Counted from the first letter of the stretch, positions 32,801-41,192 are shown. The stretch: DNA of 57,270 bases from a bacterium (GCA_002919195.1 PKEU01000060.1:1-57270), one strand, 5' to 3'. A program made the numbers and translations. The notes: generated by a model from the letters alone, not told the origin.

Positions 32801-33997
32801 ATTAACGGATTGCGAAAAGAGGGACTTGATCCTCTGGAAGCGATCCACCGGGGAGCGATGGAGCGGCTGCGCCCGATCCTGATGACGTCAATCACCAGTA
32901 TCTTTGGACTCATTCCCCTGGCCCTTTCCCTTGGCGAAGGAAGCGAACTCCAGGCGCCCATGGCCGTGGCGGTCATCGGCGGCCTCATCACGTCGACCTT
33001 CCTCAGCCTTTTCGTCATTCCGGGCTTGCTGGCGATCGGTGTAAGTTGGGCTCGGAGAAAGCCTGAATTTAAGTCTTTGGGCCTTGCGATGGTCGGGATG
33101 GTCCTACTCATGTTCTTGACAACACCGGTCGCCCGGGCGCAGGCGGCTACAGCTCCCCGGTGGGGCTTGGAGACCATCGCGGGCGCCGCCTGGCTCGACG
33201 ACGAGCTCCACCCCCTGGTCGGAGTCAACGCCAGCCTGATCCAGCGGTTCGCTCATTACAACTTCCAGGCCAGCGGGGGGCTCAGGTCCAGCTCTCCCTG
33301 GGTGGTGAGCGTAGCCTCCGGCCACTACTTTCCTGATCTAGGCGGGGCCCAGCTTTCGTTTCGATCCGACTGGTGGCTCAACCAAGGAAACCAATGGTCC
33401 CTCTCTTTTGGGATTCAAGACGTATACGGGTCCCGTCTCATCTCGTTGACTCACGCCACCGGGGATCGCCCGCTGCACCCGTGGTCAGGCCAGCCCAGCG
33501 TCCCAGAGGGTGGTCACCTGGAAAGCTGGAGGCAGATCGTCCTGAGTGACGCCTACGCTCTCGAAAGCCGCCTCTCGCTCCACTTTAGGGAAGGCTCACC
33601 GCCCAGCTGGCTCCTTCTTTCGGGTGGGGCGTGGCGGGAAACCGGTCTTTTCTCGGCCGAATTTCAGGGCGGAGTTTGGCTGCGGCAAGGCCGGTACGAC
33701 CCCCTGATCCGGCTGGGAACGACGATCCAGCTACTTCCCGCAGGCTCAGTCGAAGTCGCCGTCGCCCCCATCTTTACTGCCGCGCCCCTGGGCTGGCCGG
33801 TCGCCCGGTTGAGTTTCCAGGGGCAAAACTTATCGCTTCCCCGGGAACTTACCGTACAGTGGGTCAACGAAGAAAGCGGTGTCAACCCCCACGTCGCGCT
33901 GCGCCTTTCACCCGCCGCCTCTCTCATGACGATCAACCTGCGCTGGTCTCCACGCTCACGCCTCCAAGGGTTGATCACGGTCGAAAGAGCCTTTTAA
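29828..33997 (+). CDS. RND (HAE1-type) transporter fused to a beta-barrel-like domain
   Basis: A 1389-residue open frame. Residues 1 to about 1080 are a full resistance-nodulation-division transporter: TM1 at about 13-33, two large periplasmic loops, LVDNAIVVLENIV in TM4 and VAVNNAIVMIDRIN in TM10, and 12 predicted TM segments. After TM12 a basic stretch (ARRKPEFKS) leads into a further hydrophobic segment (about 1085-1103) ending VARAQA, which looks like an internal signal peptide with a cleavage site after Ala1106. The last 283 residues alternate polar and hydrophobic residues in about 14-15 possible strands and end in Phe (VERAF), the pattern of an outer-membrane barrel. GTG 29828 follows GGAGGT by nine bases. 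No adaptor gene is adjacent. Confidence 0.85.
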   Translation: MSLVHLAVRRPVTVAMAVLALILFGGVALQGIGVDLLPNIELPVVAVITLYPGADPATVEADVTNPLEELIATVPGLTRMRSSSAEHLSIITAEFEWGADLTQAMKQLENNVAIGARLLPQGAEPPIVLPTDPSQLPVMMVAVAGAEDPVEVTRRVETYVKPRLQQVPGVAGVEILGGSYQEISVRYDSAQLQEHGITPTLLYQVIAAQNMVIPAGSVVEDGVRYHLKAGRTITDLEALKDQPVAIRQGLPDTGIGLLALSQAMPVRLREVADVTIAPRPREGATRVNGQAAVIVRILKQSGENSVQVSSRVREALAQLEQDESLGLRFFPLTDQADLVGASLSNLSSSAAIGAVLATAVLLFFLRSARSIAVIATAIPLSILGALVTMRALNVSLNMMSLGGLAVAVGMLVDNAIVVLENIVRHRESGANSREAAIRGGSEIASAIVASTLTTLIVFVPIFFVKSLAGVLFRDTGIAVTSSLLASLAVALVVVPVAASKFLGKAYDSQSGRVGRFHRPRFAVNPAAAGTLEAAAASEGPSPAQPVSRVTLLHRRLLPLYKKALSAWTSRRWLTPVTLGLCLILLLVLPGRLETEFLPPTDGSLIVVRLDGPPSWSASETLQHVIPIEEALLEMPEVVTVAALVGDQGSEDLLARATSLAPNQAQLTVVLQPKSMRRRSAQEIAQAIAALDRDPRFQMEIQEDRTVAALGDDYFYGLTVELSGPDLETLQHLASQWAKTLAATEGFHNVTTSVDPGKPELFFHVSERSFQSILGGGEPLTAAQVGLALRNHLTGVTATYITLDGQRLPVVLRPAAEETESVSAVREFRVPGAQLTGSGGQPILDRIATVVEATSMATIHHRDRMRVTTVRAELDGISLEAARTKALQLMEELPLPPGYRAEIVGIHRVVDESLGELSWVLVVALILVYAVMAAQFESLGQPLIILVTVPLAGAGALALLWASGHALGVPAIIGLILLAGVAVNNAIVMIDRINGLRKEGLDPLEAIHRGAMERLRPILMTSITSIFGLIPLALSLGEGSELQAPMAVAVIGGLITSTFLSLFVIPGLLAIGVSWARRKPEFKSLGLAMVGMVLLMFLTTPVARAQAATAPRWGLETIAGAAWLDDELHPLVGVNASLIQRFAHYNFQASGGLRSSSPWVVSVASGHYFPDLGGAQLSFRSDWWLNQGNQWSLSFGIQDVYGSRLISLTHATGDRPLHPWSGQPSVPEGGHLESWRQIVLSDAYALESRLSLHFREGSPPSWLLLSGGAWRETGLFSAEFQGGVWLRQGRYDPLIRLGTTIQLLPAGSVEVAVAPIFTAAPLGWPVARLSFQGQNLSLPRELTVQWVNEESGVNPHVALRLSPAASLMTINLRWSPRSRLQGLITVERAF

Positions 33998-34075
33998 TCC
34001 CAGCGTACATAACTCTCCTCGGGCCACGACAGGATAAGCTTAACTCCCTTTCTCACCGATCACGGAGGTCACGTC

Positions 34076-34459
34076 ATGCAAATCGAGGGCCGGAGTGTCT
34101 TTGGTTTCTTTTCGGATCAAGACGCCGCGCGCCAAGCGGTGCAGCGCTTGCGCCAGGCGGGTTTTAGCGACACCCAACTCGATGCCCTTAGCGCGACCAG
34201 TCAAGAGGGACGCGTCGATGAGCCGTTTAATCCGTCTACAGGGAGATTTGCAAGCCTGAGCCAACTCGTGATGGGAGCGGATCCCTCGGAAGAGACGAGC
34301 GGCATCCTCCTCTCAGCCGACGCTTCGGCAAGCGGTCTTGCAACGGGTGATGCCCATGCCCAAGGCCATGGGTGGATGGTGGTGGCCCTCACCGACGGGA
34401 GCGACGTCCAAGTAGAGCGAGCCGTGAAAATCATCAAGAGCCATGGGGGCGACGTGTAG
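34076..34459 (+). CDS. Small soluble protein, general-stress (YflT)-like
   Basis: A 127-residue protein starting at ATG 34076 with GGAGGT six bases upstream. The N-terminal pattern VFGFFSDQDAARQAVQRLRQAGFSDTQLDAL resembles the repeated alpha/beta unit of YflT/general-stress proteins; the C-terminal part (GWMVVALTDGSDVQVERAVKIIKSHGG) resembles a second such unit. A Ser/Ala/Gly-rich stretch separates them. The family assignment is by shape only; no catalytic residue is apparent. It stands alone downstream of the RND gene. Confidence 0.6.
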   Translation: MQIEGRSVFGFFSDQDAARQAVQRLRQAGFSDTQLDALSATSQEGRVDEPFNPSTGRFASLSQLVMGADPSEETSGILLSADASASGLATGDAHAQGHGWMVVALTDGSDVQVERAVKIIKSHGGDV

Positions 34460-34551
34460 ATTTCTGGCGCCCGGCAAATAAAACCCCATGTCGAGCGCGT
34501 AGACTACGGAGGGACAGCAAACCGGCACCCGGCCGCAAGGAGGCGAAGACC

Positions 34552-34785
34552 GTGGCCGAGTGGCTCTTTTGGTGGACGCTCGCAGCGATGCTATGGACAG
34601 GTTATCATTTCGGCACCGGCGTCTTCCTCCTACAGTTTAGTCTTGCCGCGCTCGGCGCCGGCGTCGTCGCCCTGGTCCCCTTTGGCGATCTCGAACGGCA
34701 ACTGCACTTCTTCCTCTTCCTCGCCTGCCTGCAAATGCTTCTGGCACGTCGGTCGAGAGCCAGCAAGCCCCCCTCCAGCCGATGA
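34552..34785 (+). CDS. Small membrane protein, hypothetical
   Basis: A 77-residue protein from GTG 34552 with AAGGAGG eight bases upstream. Two hydrophobic segments are visible (about 3-30, FWWTLAAMLWTGYHFGTGVF and onward, and about 45-66), with a short basic tail. Its N-terminus resembles the membrane part of NfeD-type proteins, but that is weak. The stop codon overlaps the penicillin-binding protein start as ATGA, so the two are translated together and the protein may act with the cell-wall synthase. Confidence 0.6.
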   Translation: MAEWLFWWTLAAMLWTGYHFGTGVFLLQFSLAALGAGVVALVPFGDLERQLHFFLFLACLQMLLARRSRASKPPSSR

Positions 34786-36854
34786 AGTCCTGGAGTTTTC
34801 GCCGTCTCCTCCTTTGGGTCGCTTTTGGCCTCATGATCGCGCTCCTTCCCGTAACAGCCATCGCCATCCGGGGAGCCGTCGCCATCAGCCGGTTTGACGC
34901 GGACAAGCCCATGTCGGGCGTGGTGTTGCTCGATCGCGAGGGAGAGGCCTTTGCTTCGATCGGAGACAACGCGCACCTCTTCGTTCCCTTGGAGGAGATT
35001 TCCCAGGACGTCGTCAACGCCGTCGTCGCGATCGAAGACGCCCGCTTTTGGGATCATCCCGGGGTGGACATCATCAGCATCGGGCGCGCCGTCCTCGTCA
35101 ACCTGCGGGAAGGCCGCAAGGCCCAGGGGGCGAGCACCATCACCCAGCAGCTCGCCCGCAACCTCTTTCTCACCGCCGAAAAGAGCTACTCCCGCAAGGT
35201 TCAAGAAGCGGTCTATGCCCTGTTGCTCGAACGGCGCTTCTCCAAATCCCAAATCATGAGTTTATACCTTAACCACGTGTATTTCGGCGAGGGGGCGTAC
35301 GGCATCGAAGAGGCAGCCCGCGTTTATTTCGGTAAGCCCGCGGCCGAGCTTTCACTGTCCGAAGGAGCGCTCCTGGCAGGCCTCTTGCAAGCGCCCTCCC
35401 GCTACACGCCCTATCGGGACCTACAAGGGGCCCAAGCTCGCCGCGACATTGTCCTGCGCCGCATGCACGAACTTGGCTTCATCGACGAGACAACACGGCT
35501 TTCGGCTCAGGCCGAGCCGGTCGTCCTCGCCCAGCGCCGCGGCGGCAGAGCGCCTTATTTTGTCGATTATGTCCACACGTGGCTCTCCCAGCGCTTTGAC
35601 GCCGCCACGCTCCTCAGCGGGGGGCTCCGGGTGAAGACCACTCTAGACCTCCAGGTGCAACGAGCCGCGGAAGAGGCTCTCGGGAACCACCAAGGCGCCG
35701 TCGTCGTGCTCGACGCTGCGTCCGGCGCTATCTTGGCGATGGTCGGCGGGCGCGACTACCGGGAAAGCCAGTTTAACCGGGCTGTTTACGCTTTGCGCCA
35801 GCCCGGCTCAGCCTTTAAGCCCTTTGTTTACGCGGCCGCCCTGGAGCGAGGCTGGCAGATGAATGACCTGATCGAAGACGTGCCCCGCGACTTTGGCGGC
35901 TATGCGCCCACCAATTTCGGGGATGAGTACTGGGGACCCATCACGCTCAAGCAAGGGCTTGTGCGTTCCCTCAATAACGGATCGGTGTGGCTCCTGAGGG
36001 AGATCGGCGTCAACGCTGCGATGGAGATGGCTCGCCGCTTGGGGATCACGACGCTCACCCCCGATGATCGCCATCTCGCGCTGGCGTTGGGAGGCCTTAA
36101 ACAGGGGGTGTCGCCTCTCGAAATGGCCGGCGCCTACCTTCCTTTTGCCACCGGGGGCGTGAGGCACGTCCCCTTTGCCGTGATGGAAGTGACGGACTCG
36201 AGCGGCCGGGTGCTTTACCGTCATCGCCCGCTGCCACGGCGCGTGCTTTCCGAGGAGGTTGCCTACTTCATCACCGACATACTGCAGGATGCCGTACGCT
36301 ACGGCACCGGCGCCGCGGCGGACATCGGCAGGCCCCAAGCGGGCAAGACGGGCACCGCCGACGACCAAAGGAGCGCTTGGTTTGTCGGCTATACTCCCGA
36401 GCTGGTCGCCAGCGTCTACGTCGGCAATGACGACGGTTCGCCCCTTCCAGGAGGAGGAGGCGCCCTGGCGGCGCCCATCTGGCGCAGGTTGATGGTCCAG
36501 GCGTTACGAGACAGGCCGCCACGGCCCTTCTCCGTTCCGCCTCATGTCGTGACGGGCGTGGCGGTCGATCCCTTTACCGGCCTCTTGGCCGGTGAAACGT
36601 GCCCCCACCGCGAGCTCGACAGCTTCGTCCGGGGACGGGAGCCCCAAAGGTACTCGCCATGCGCATGGTCGCGGCTTTTCGACTCGCGGGAGCCTCAACC
36701 GCCCACCCGGCCACAACACCGCTCCATCTCCGGGAGCGATCCAGAAACTCCACCCGCGGAACCCATTCCAAAGGAGGATCGGCCGCCTTTTCCCTTCGAT
36801 GTTTCCCCTAATTCCCCGCGTCCAGGCCCCATTCTCGAACACGCCTTTGACTAA
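34782..36854 (+). CDS. Class A penicillin-binding protein
   Basis: A 690-residue bifunctional peptidoglycan synthase. An N-terminal TM helix (about 8-32) precedes the glycosyltransferase 51 domain with AIEDARFWDHPGVD, GASTITQQLARN and a further conserved motif around YLNHVYFGEGAYG. The transpeptidase domain shows SAFKPFVY (catalytic Ser in SxxK), the SLNNGS box and AGKTGTAD (KTG). The C-terminal about 60 residues are Pro/Glu-rich and disordered-looking. The ATG at 34782 overlaps the small membrane protein stop. It is convergent with the rpsI end of the ribosomal cluster. Confidence 0.92.
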   Translation: MKSWSFRRLLLWVAFGLMIALLPVTAIAIRGAVAISRFDADKPMSGVVLLDREGEAFASIGDNAHLFVPLEEISQDVVNAVVAIEDARFWDHPGVDIISIGRAVLVNLREGRKAQGASTITQQLARNLFLTAEKSYSRKVQEAVYALLLERRFSKSQIMSLYLNHVYFGEGAYGIEEAARVYFGKPAAELSLSEGALLAGLLQAPSRYTPYRDLQGAQARRDIVLRRMHELGFIDETTRLSAQAEPVVLAQRRGGRAPYFVDYVHTWLSQRFDAATLLSGGLRVKTTLDLQVQRAAEEALGNHQGAVVVLDAASGAILAMVGGRDYRESQFNRAVYALRQPGSAFKPFVYAAALERGWQMNDLIEDVPRDFGGYAPTNFGDEYWGPITLKQGLVRSLNNGSVWLLREIGVNAAMEMARRLGITTLTPDDRHLALALGGLKQGVSPLEMAGAYLPFATGGVRHVPFAVMEVTDSSGRVLYRHRPLPRRVLSEEVAYFITDILQDAVRYGTGAAADIGRPQAGKTGTADDQRSAWFVGYTPELVASVYVGNDDGSPLPGGGGALAAPIWRRLMVQALRDRPPRPFSVPPHVVTGVAVDPFTGLLAGETCPHRELDSFVRGREPQRYSPCAWSRLFDSREPQPPTRPQHRSISGSDPETPPAEPIPKEDRPPFPFDVSPNSPRPGPILEHAFD

Positions 36855-36907
36855 CGAGTCGTCCTTGCCGCGACTGCCCTGTCAAGTGGGCTTGCGCCCT
36901 GCGCGAC

Positions 36908-36939
36908 ACAAAAAAAGAACCCGCTCCCCAAGAGGAACG
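36908..36939 (-). terminator. Terminator of the ribosomal protein superoperon
   Basis: On the minus strand a 10-bp stem (CCCGTTCCTC with GGGGAGCGGG, two G-T pairs, 36918-36939) with a 2-base loop is followed by TTC and seven T residues (36908-36914). It lies about 30 bases after the rpsI stop. Confidence 0.85.
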
Positions 36940-36970
36940 GGCCATCCTGCCACACGAAACCTGCCAAAAC

Positions 36971-37369
36971 TCAGCGCTTGGAGTACTGCGGCGCCTTGCG
37001 GGCCTTTTTCAAACCGTACTTCCGGCGCTCTTTCATGCGCGGGTCGCGGGTGAGAAAGCCCTCGCGCTTGAGCGGCACCCGGAACTCCTCCTCCGCCTCC
37101 AAGAGGGCTCTCGCGATGCCGTGGCGAAGCGCCCCAGCTTGGCCCGAAAGGCCACCACCGTGCACATTGGCGATCACGTCAAACCGGTCCTCGGTCTTGG
37201 TGACGGCCAAGGGCGCGCGCACCATCCTCTCCAACACCGGCCGCTGAAAATACTCCTCCAGCGACTTGCCGTTGACGATGATGCGACCGCTTCCTGGAAC
37301 TAAGCGGACCCGGGCGACCGACGTCTTGCGCCGGCCCGTGCCGTAAAGCTGCTCGCTGGCAACGGCCAT
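36971..37369 (-). CDS. rpsI: 30S ribosomal protein S9
   Basis: A 132-residue protein of the small subunit. It has [15 protein letters not shown] near the start and the basic C-terminal tail ending [12 protein letters not shown], whose last Lys-Arg reaches the P-site tRNA. ATG 37369 follows GGAGGC. It is the last gene of the cluster, after rplM, the usual pairing. Confidence 0.97.
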   Translation of the reverse strand: MAVASEQLYGTGRRKTSVARVRLVPGSGRIIVNGKSLEEYFQRPVLERMVRAPLAVTKTEDRFDVIANVHGGGLSGQAGALRHGIARALLEAEEEFRVPLKREGFLTRDPRMKERRKYGLKKARKAPQYSKR

Positions 37370-37387
37370 GGTTAGCCTCCTTTCCTC

Positions 37388-37825
37388 TTACCCCTCAACG
37401 GCGAGCGGCTCGGGCTTTTGAGCCTCGTGGGGATGTTCTGGTCCGGCATACACTTTCAACTTGCGAATCTGTCGACGCCCGAGCCGGTTGTGAGGCAACA
37501 TCCCCCAAACCGCGAGCTCGACCATCTTTTCAGGCCGGGTTTCCAGCATCTCGCCCGCGGTTTGCATCTTAAGACCGCCGGGGTAACGGGAGTGGCGATA
37601 GTAAATCTTTTTATCGAGCTTTTTCCCCGTGAGGCGCACGTCCTTCGCGTTGATGACGATGACGTAATCACCGCTGTCGACGTGGGGAGTGTACGTCGGC
37701 TTATGTTTCCCGCGCAAAACCGCGGCCACCTGGCTCGCCAGACGACCCAGCGTCTTGCCCCGGGCGTCGACAATGTACCACTTTTTGTCGACCTCATGCT
37801 CCTTAGCCATGTATGTGCGTTGCAA
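37388..37825 (-). CDS. rplM: 50S ribosomal protein L13
   Basis: A 145-residue protein with [16 protein letters not shown] and [18 protein letters not shown] 37825 (QRTYMAKE) follows GAGGGGG by nine bases and matches the family N-terminus and length; a frame from GTG 37846 is also open. It has its own promoter overlapping the truA stop, so rplM-rpsI can be expressed independently of the upstream operon. Confidence 0.95.
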   Translation of the reverse strand: MQRTYMAKEHEVDKKWYIVDARGKTLGRLASQVAAVLRGKHKPTYTPHVDSGDYVIVINAKDVRLTGKKLDKKIYYRHSRYPGGLKMQTAGEMLETRPEKMVELAVWGMLPHNRLGRRQIRKLKVYAGPEHPHEAQKPEPLAVEG

Positions 37826-37926
37826 AGGTGTCTTCCCCCTCAACACGCGTCCGCCAGGTCCCGTTCGACGTCACGGGGGATCGAAGGGTAAGCGGCGTAC
37901 GAAACCATAAGCAGAATCCACGCCTC

Positions 37927-37956
37927 ATTGTAATACAGGATGAATCCCGGTGTCAA
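37927..37956 (-). promoter_or_regulatory. Promoter of rplM-rpsI
   Basis: Minus-strand -35 TTGACA (37951-37956, perfect) and -10 TACAAT (37927-37932, 5 of 6) are separated by 18 bases. The -35 overlaps the truA stop codon. A leader of about 95 bases precedes rplM. Confidence 0.8.
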
Positions 37957-38741
37957 GGCAATTTCCCTGTCTTCTCCTTGCCGGAGAGAGGCGGGTATTT
38001 CACCCACATGAGGGTGAGCCCCTTTCCCGGCAGGGTCGGGCCCGCCCGCCTTCTGTCCTGGGAGCTGAGCACCTCCGCCACCCACTCGGGAGGATGCTCC
38101 CCGTGACCAACCTTGACCAGGGTCCCGGCGATGATGCGCACCATGTGGTTGAGAAACGCGTCTCCTTCGACAGTGATCTCAATTAACCCGCGGTGTTCAT
38201 CGACGCTGCAGCGCGTCAGCGTCCTCACCGTCGAGCGCTCTCCATGGGCCGAGCCGGCAAAAGCCCGGAAGTCGTGCCGGCCCACCAAAAACGCGCCACC
38301 CTGCCTCATCGCCTCCACATCGAGAGGACGGGCGACAAAATAGGTGAAATGCCGCAATAAAGGGGACGGGAAGGGGCGGTTGTCGATCCGGTAGACATAT
38401 TGCTTGGCGATGGCGTCAAAGCGGGCATGAAACTCCAGCGGCACCTCGTCGCAGCCCGTCACCCGGATATCAGGGGGAAGCACGCTGTTAAAGGCGTGCG
38501 GTACCCGCTCCGCCGGGATGGCCGCCGATCGGGTCCTGAAATTGACCACTTGCCCCTCGGCGTGCACACCTGCATCGGTCCGGCCCGCCCCAATGATCTT
38601 GACCGATTCGCCCACAAGGCGCGCCCAAGCCGCCTCCAGCGTCCTTTGAACGGTCGGCCGATCATCTCGCCCCTGATCTTGAAAGCCAAAATATCCGGTG
38701 CCGTCGTAGGCCACCGTCAGCCGCAGGTTTCGCACCGTCAC
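37953..38741 (-). CDS. truA: tRNA pseudouridine synthase A
   Basis: Modifies uridines 38-40 of tRNA anticodon arms. The core shows VAYDGTGYFGFQ and the catalytic Asp in GAGRTDAGVHAEGQ, with a C-terminal HMVRIIAGTLVKVG motif. GTG 38741 overlaps the ecfT stop (GTGA); other starts at 38750 and 38735 are possible. Position after ecfT is the common Bacillota order. Confidence 0.94.
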   Translation of the reverse strand: MTVRNLRLTVAYDGTGYFGFQDQGRDDRPTVQRTLEAAWARLVGESVKIIGAGRTDAGVHAEGQVVNFRTRSAAIPAERVPHAFNSVLPPDIRVTGCDEVPLEFHARFDAIAKQYVYRIDNRPFPSPLLRHFTYFVARPLDVEAMRQGGAFLVGRHDFRAFAGSAHGERSTVRTLTRCSVDEHRGLIEITVEGDAFLNHMVRIIAGTLVKVGHGEHPPEWVAEVLSSQDRRRAGPTLPGKGLTLMWVKYPPLSGKEKTGKLP

Positions 38742-39520
38742 CCCACCCATCGGCCCATCCGTACCACAAGTCCAAGCCAAGAGGCCGCAATCGCCAGCGC
38801 GACCCGCAGGCTTTGCCCTGCGGCGTGCGAGCCCTGGGGCGCTAGCGACTCAGCCCACACTGCATCGACCGCGGCGGTTGGACCTAAACGCACTTCCATC
38901 GCTTCCGCCAAAGCCTCTGCCCGCCGCAGTGCTGCCGCCAGCAGCGGTACGGCCAAGGCCCCGGCGTAACGCACCCGGCCCACGACCCCCCGGGCCATCA
39001 AGCCTGCTCCCCGGGCTTGCCAGGCAAGGTGGAGCCTGCGGGCCTCCTCCTGCATCAACGGGAGAAAGCGGATCGCGATCCCTAACGATAGGAGCAGCGG
39101 CGTCACGTCCAGCCCGATCCTTTTGATGCGCCGCCCCAGCCGGGCTAGAAAGGCCATCATGTTTCCTGTGCCCATGTAGAGCCCAACCCACGAAGCGGCG
39201 ACGCCCACGAGGAGCAAGCGCGCGGCCGCCAGCCCGGCCCGGGAAATTGCGGCGGCGGTCATAGGCTCCAGCGCGGCCGACGGGCCACGAGGCGCTCCGC
39301 CCAAGGCGCCAAAGGTGAAAGTGATCAGCGAAAAGGCCGCAAACGGGAGCATCCGCTGGAGCAGAGCCGCCAGGCGAACGGGGTACGCCCAGAGAGTGAT
39401 CAACACAAAGGCCAGCACCACGATGCCAACATCCAGCCAGCCTTCGATGGCGATGATGCTCGCCACCATACCAGCGATAACCCATGCAATGCCTGAGCGC
39501 GGCCTCGCCGGTCGGCTCAT
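38738..39520 (-). CDS. ecfT: Energy-coupling factor transmembrane protein EcfT
   Basis: The 260-residue membrane component of the ECF vitamin/metal uptake module, which joins the two ATPases to interchangeable substrate-binding S components. About six hydrophobic segments are visible. The cytoplasmic coupling helices carry the Ala-Arg-Gly type motifs (WQARGAGL and RRAEALAEAMEVR). ATG 39520 overlaps the ecfA2 stop as ATGA. S components are outside the window. Confidence 0.9.
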   Translation of the reverse strand: MSRPARPRSGIAWVIAGMVASIIAIEGWLDVGIVVLAFVLITLWAYPVRLAALLQRMLPFAAFSLITFTFGALGGAPRGPSAALEPMTAAAISRAGLAAARLLLVGVAASWVGLYMGTGNMMAFLARLGRRIKRIGLDVTPLLLSLGIAIRFLPLMQEEARRLHLAWQARGAGLMARGVVGRVRYAGALAVPLLAAALRRAEALAEAMEVRLGPTAAVDAVWAESLAPQGSHAAGQSLRVALAIAASWLGLVVRMGRWVG

Positions 39521-40425
39521 TGTGGCCCCTCCATAGGCTTCGGGAAATCCTCCGCTTCACCGGGCGCCGCCGGGTTTTTTGCCCGAGCCGTCAAGGCCGC
39601 CAAAAAGCGATCGCGCGCCCGGTGGGGATCGGGCAGCGTCCACCCTCTCGCGTGCGCCTCACGGTAGATCCTGCGAAGAAGGGTGTAGTCCCACGAATAA
39701 GGGGCGAGCCGCGCTCCAGCACCCTCGGGCCACGGATCCGTAAGCGCCAGCGTATCGGCCACGCGGCCCTTTTTCAACACCACGCAGCGGTCCGCCCATC
39801 CCATGGCGGCGTCGACGTCGTGCGTTGCGACGAGCAGAGCTTTCCCCTCGTTCTTTAGCCGCTGGATCAGTTCGCGGACGTGTTTTTGCCCTCTGAGGTC
39901 CATGCCGACCTCCGGCTCGTCCAAGAGCAAAAGCTCCGGCTCGTGGGCCAACGCAGCCGCAAGGGCGACGCGCCGTTTCTCTCCCCCACTCAAAGTGAAA
40001 GGCGAGCGGTCGAGGAGGTTGAAACTCAGGCCCACGGCCGAAAGAGCGCGCTCCACCGCCGCCGTGACTCGCTCCGGCTCCCACCCGAGAAGGCTCGCCG
40101 TCAGCCCCACCTCTTCCCGTACGGTGGTGGCAAAAAAGCTTCGCTCGGGAAACTGAAACGCCACGCCTACCTTCGCTCTCAGCCACCGGTCCTGTCCCCG
40201 GTCGCCCCAAGTCAGCTCTCGGCCGCCGACAAAGACACTCCCTGCGGTCACCCGTATCAGACCGGCAGCTACGGAGAGCAGCGTGGTCTTTCCCGCGCCG
40301 CTTTCTCCTACGAGCACCACGGCCTCGCCTTTCTCTACCTCCATAAAGACGCGGTCGAGAGCATTGACCGCGACGCCCGTCTCTGGATCGATCAACCGGA
40401 CCGAAACGTCTCTAAGAGCGAGCAA
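39517..40425 (-). CDS. ecfA2: Energy-coupling factor ATPase EcfA2
   Basis: A 302-residue ABC ATPase with Walker A VGESGAGKTTLL, Q-loop AFQFPERSFF, signature TLSGGEKRRVA, Walker B LLLLDEPEVGMD and His switch ATHDVD. FPE in the Q-loop is typical of EcfA2. The start TTG 40425 lies inside the end of ecfA1 (34-base overlap), suggesting coupled translation. A Pro/Ala/Glu-rich tail extends beyond the usual end. Confidence 0.9.
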   Translation of the reverse strand: MLALRDVSVRLIDPETGVAVNALDRVFMEVEKGEAVVLVGESGAGKTTLLSVAAGLIRVTAGSVFVGGRELTWGDRGQDRWLRAKVGVAFQFPERSFFATTVREEVGLTASLLGWEPERVTAAVERALSAVGLSFNLLDRSPFTLSGGEKRRVALAAALAHEPELLLLDEPEVGMDLRGQKHVRELIQRLKNEGKALLVATHDVDAAMGWADRCVVLKKGRVADTLALTDPWPEGAGARLAPYSWDYTLLRRIYREAHARGWTLPDPHRARDRFLAALTARAKNPAAPGEAEDFPKPMEGPQ

Positions 40426-41192
40426 AACGCCGCCACCAACCTCTCATCGTCCGTGGGCCAGGGAACGCTTTTCCCCATCTTCTCACACCAGCCGGCCACC
40501 GCCTCGACCGGGTCGGGCGCCACCGCCGCGAGCTCAAGGAGCAGCGGCCGCCGGGCCACCTTGGCCGCCGGGCCTGCTACGGCGATCCTGCCACAGGAAA
40601 GAAGAGCGATGCGGTCGGCCATCTTCGCCTCTTGGAGCCTGTGGGTGATGAGCAGCACCGCTGTGCCCGCCTGGCGCAGCGCAGGCTCCACCACACTCCA
40701 AAATTGGCGGGCTGCCTCGGTGGAGAGATGGCTCGTGGGCTCATCCAGCACTAAGAGCTCTGCCCGTTGGGCAAGCGCTCCCGCGATCGCCACCCGCTGC
40801 AGTTCGCCGCCGCTCAAGGTGGCCATGCGCCGCTCCTTCGCCCAGGCAAGTCCGACGGCATCCAGGGCCGCGTGGATGGCGGTTTGCCTCTCCAAGAGGC
40901 TCGCCTCCTTTGGCGCGAGAGCAAGGCCCACATCTTCCTCGACTCGCTCACCGATGATGTTGGCTTGGGGATCTTGGGCGACGTAGGCCGCCCGCGCCGC
41001 GGCGACCTCGCCCGTCGTAGGGTCGGCAAGACCGCAGGCCAGCCGGGCGATGGTCGATTTGCCGGCCCCGCTCTCTCCCATCAAGGCGAGCCATTGACCC
41101 CGCGCCAGCGCGAAACTCACCCCGCGAAGGACCCATGGGCTGTCTTTTTGATACCGAAAAGAGACGCCGGCAAACCGCAAAACTTCCCTCAT
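40392..41192 (-). CDS. ecfA1: Energy-coupling factor ATPase EcfA1
   Basis: A 266-residue ABC ATPase: Walker A MGESGAGKSTIA, Q-loop VAQDPQANIIGE, signature TLSGGELQRVA, Walker B LLVLDEPTSHLS, and His switch ITHRLQ. It pairs with EcfA2. ATG 41192 has GGGAGG seven bases upstream; the longer frame to 41282 crosses a terminator hairpin and is rejected. Confidence 0.9.
   Translation of the reverse strand: MREVLRFAGVSFRYQKDSPWVLRGVSFALARGQWLALMGESGAGKSTIARLACGLADPTTGEVAAARAAYVAQDPQANIIGERVEEDVGLALAPKEASLLERQTAIHAALDAVGLAWAKERRMATLSGGELQRVAIAGALAQRAELLVLDEPTSHLSTEAARQFWSVVEPALRQAGTAVLLITHRLQEAKMADRIALLSCGRIAVAGPAAKVARRPLLLELAAVAPDPVEAVAGWCEKMGKSVPWPTDDERLVAAFCSLLETFRSG

Noticed and set aside
33040-33110. 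Internal start for a separate barrel gene inside the RND frame
   Set aside because: GTG/TTG/ATG codons exist near the junction, but none has a convincing ribosome-binding site at proper spacing. A fused product is favoured, though low-level internal initiation is not excluded.
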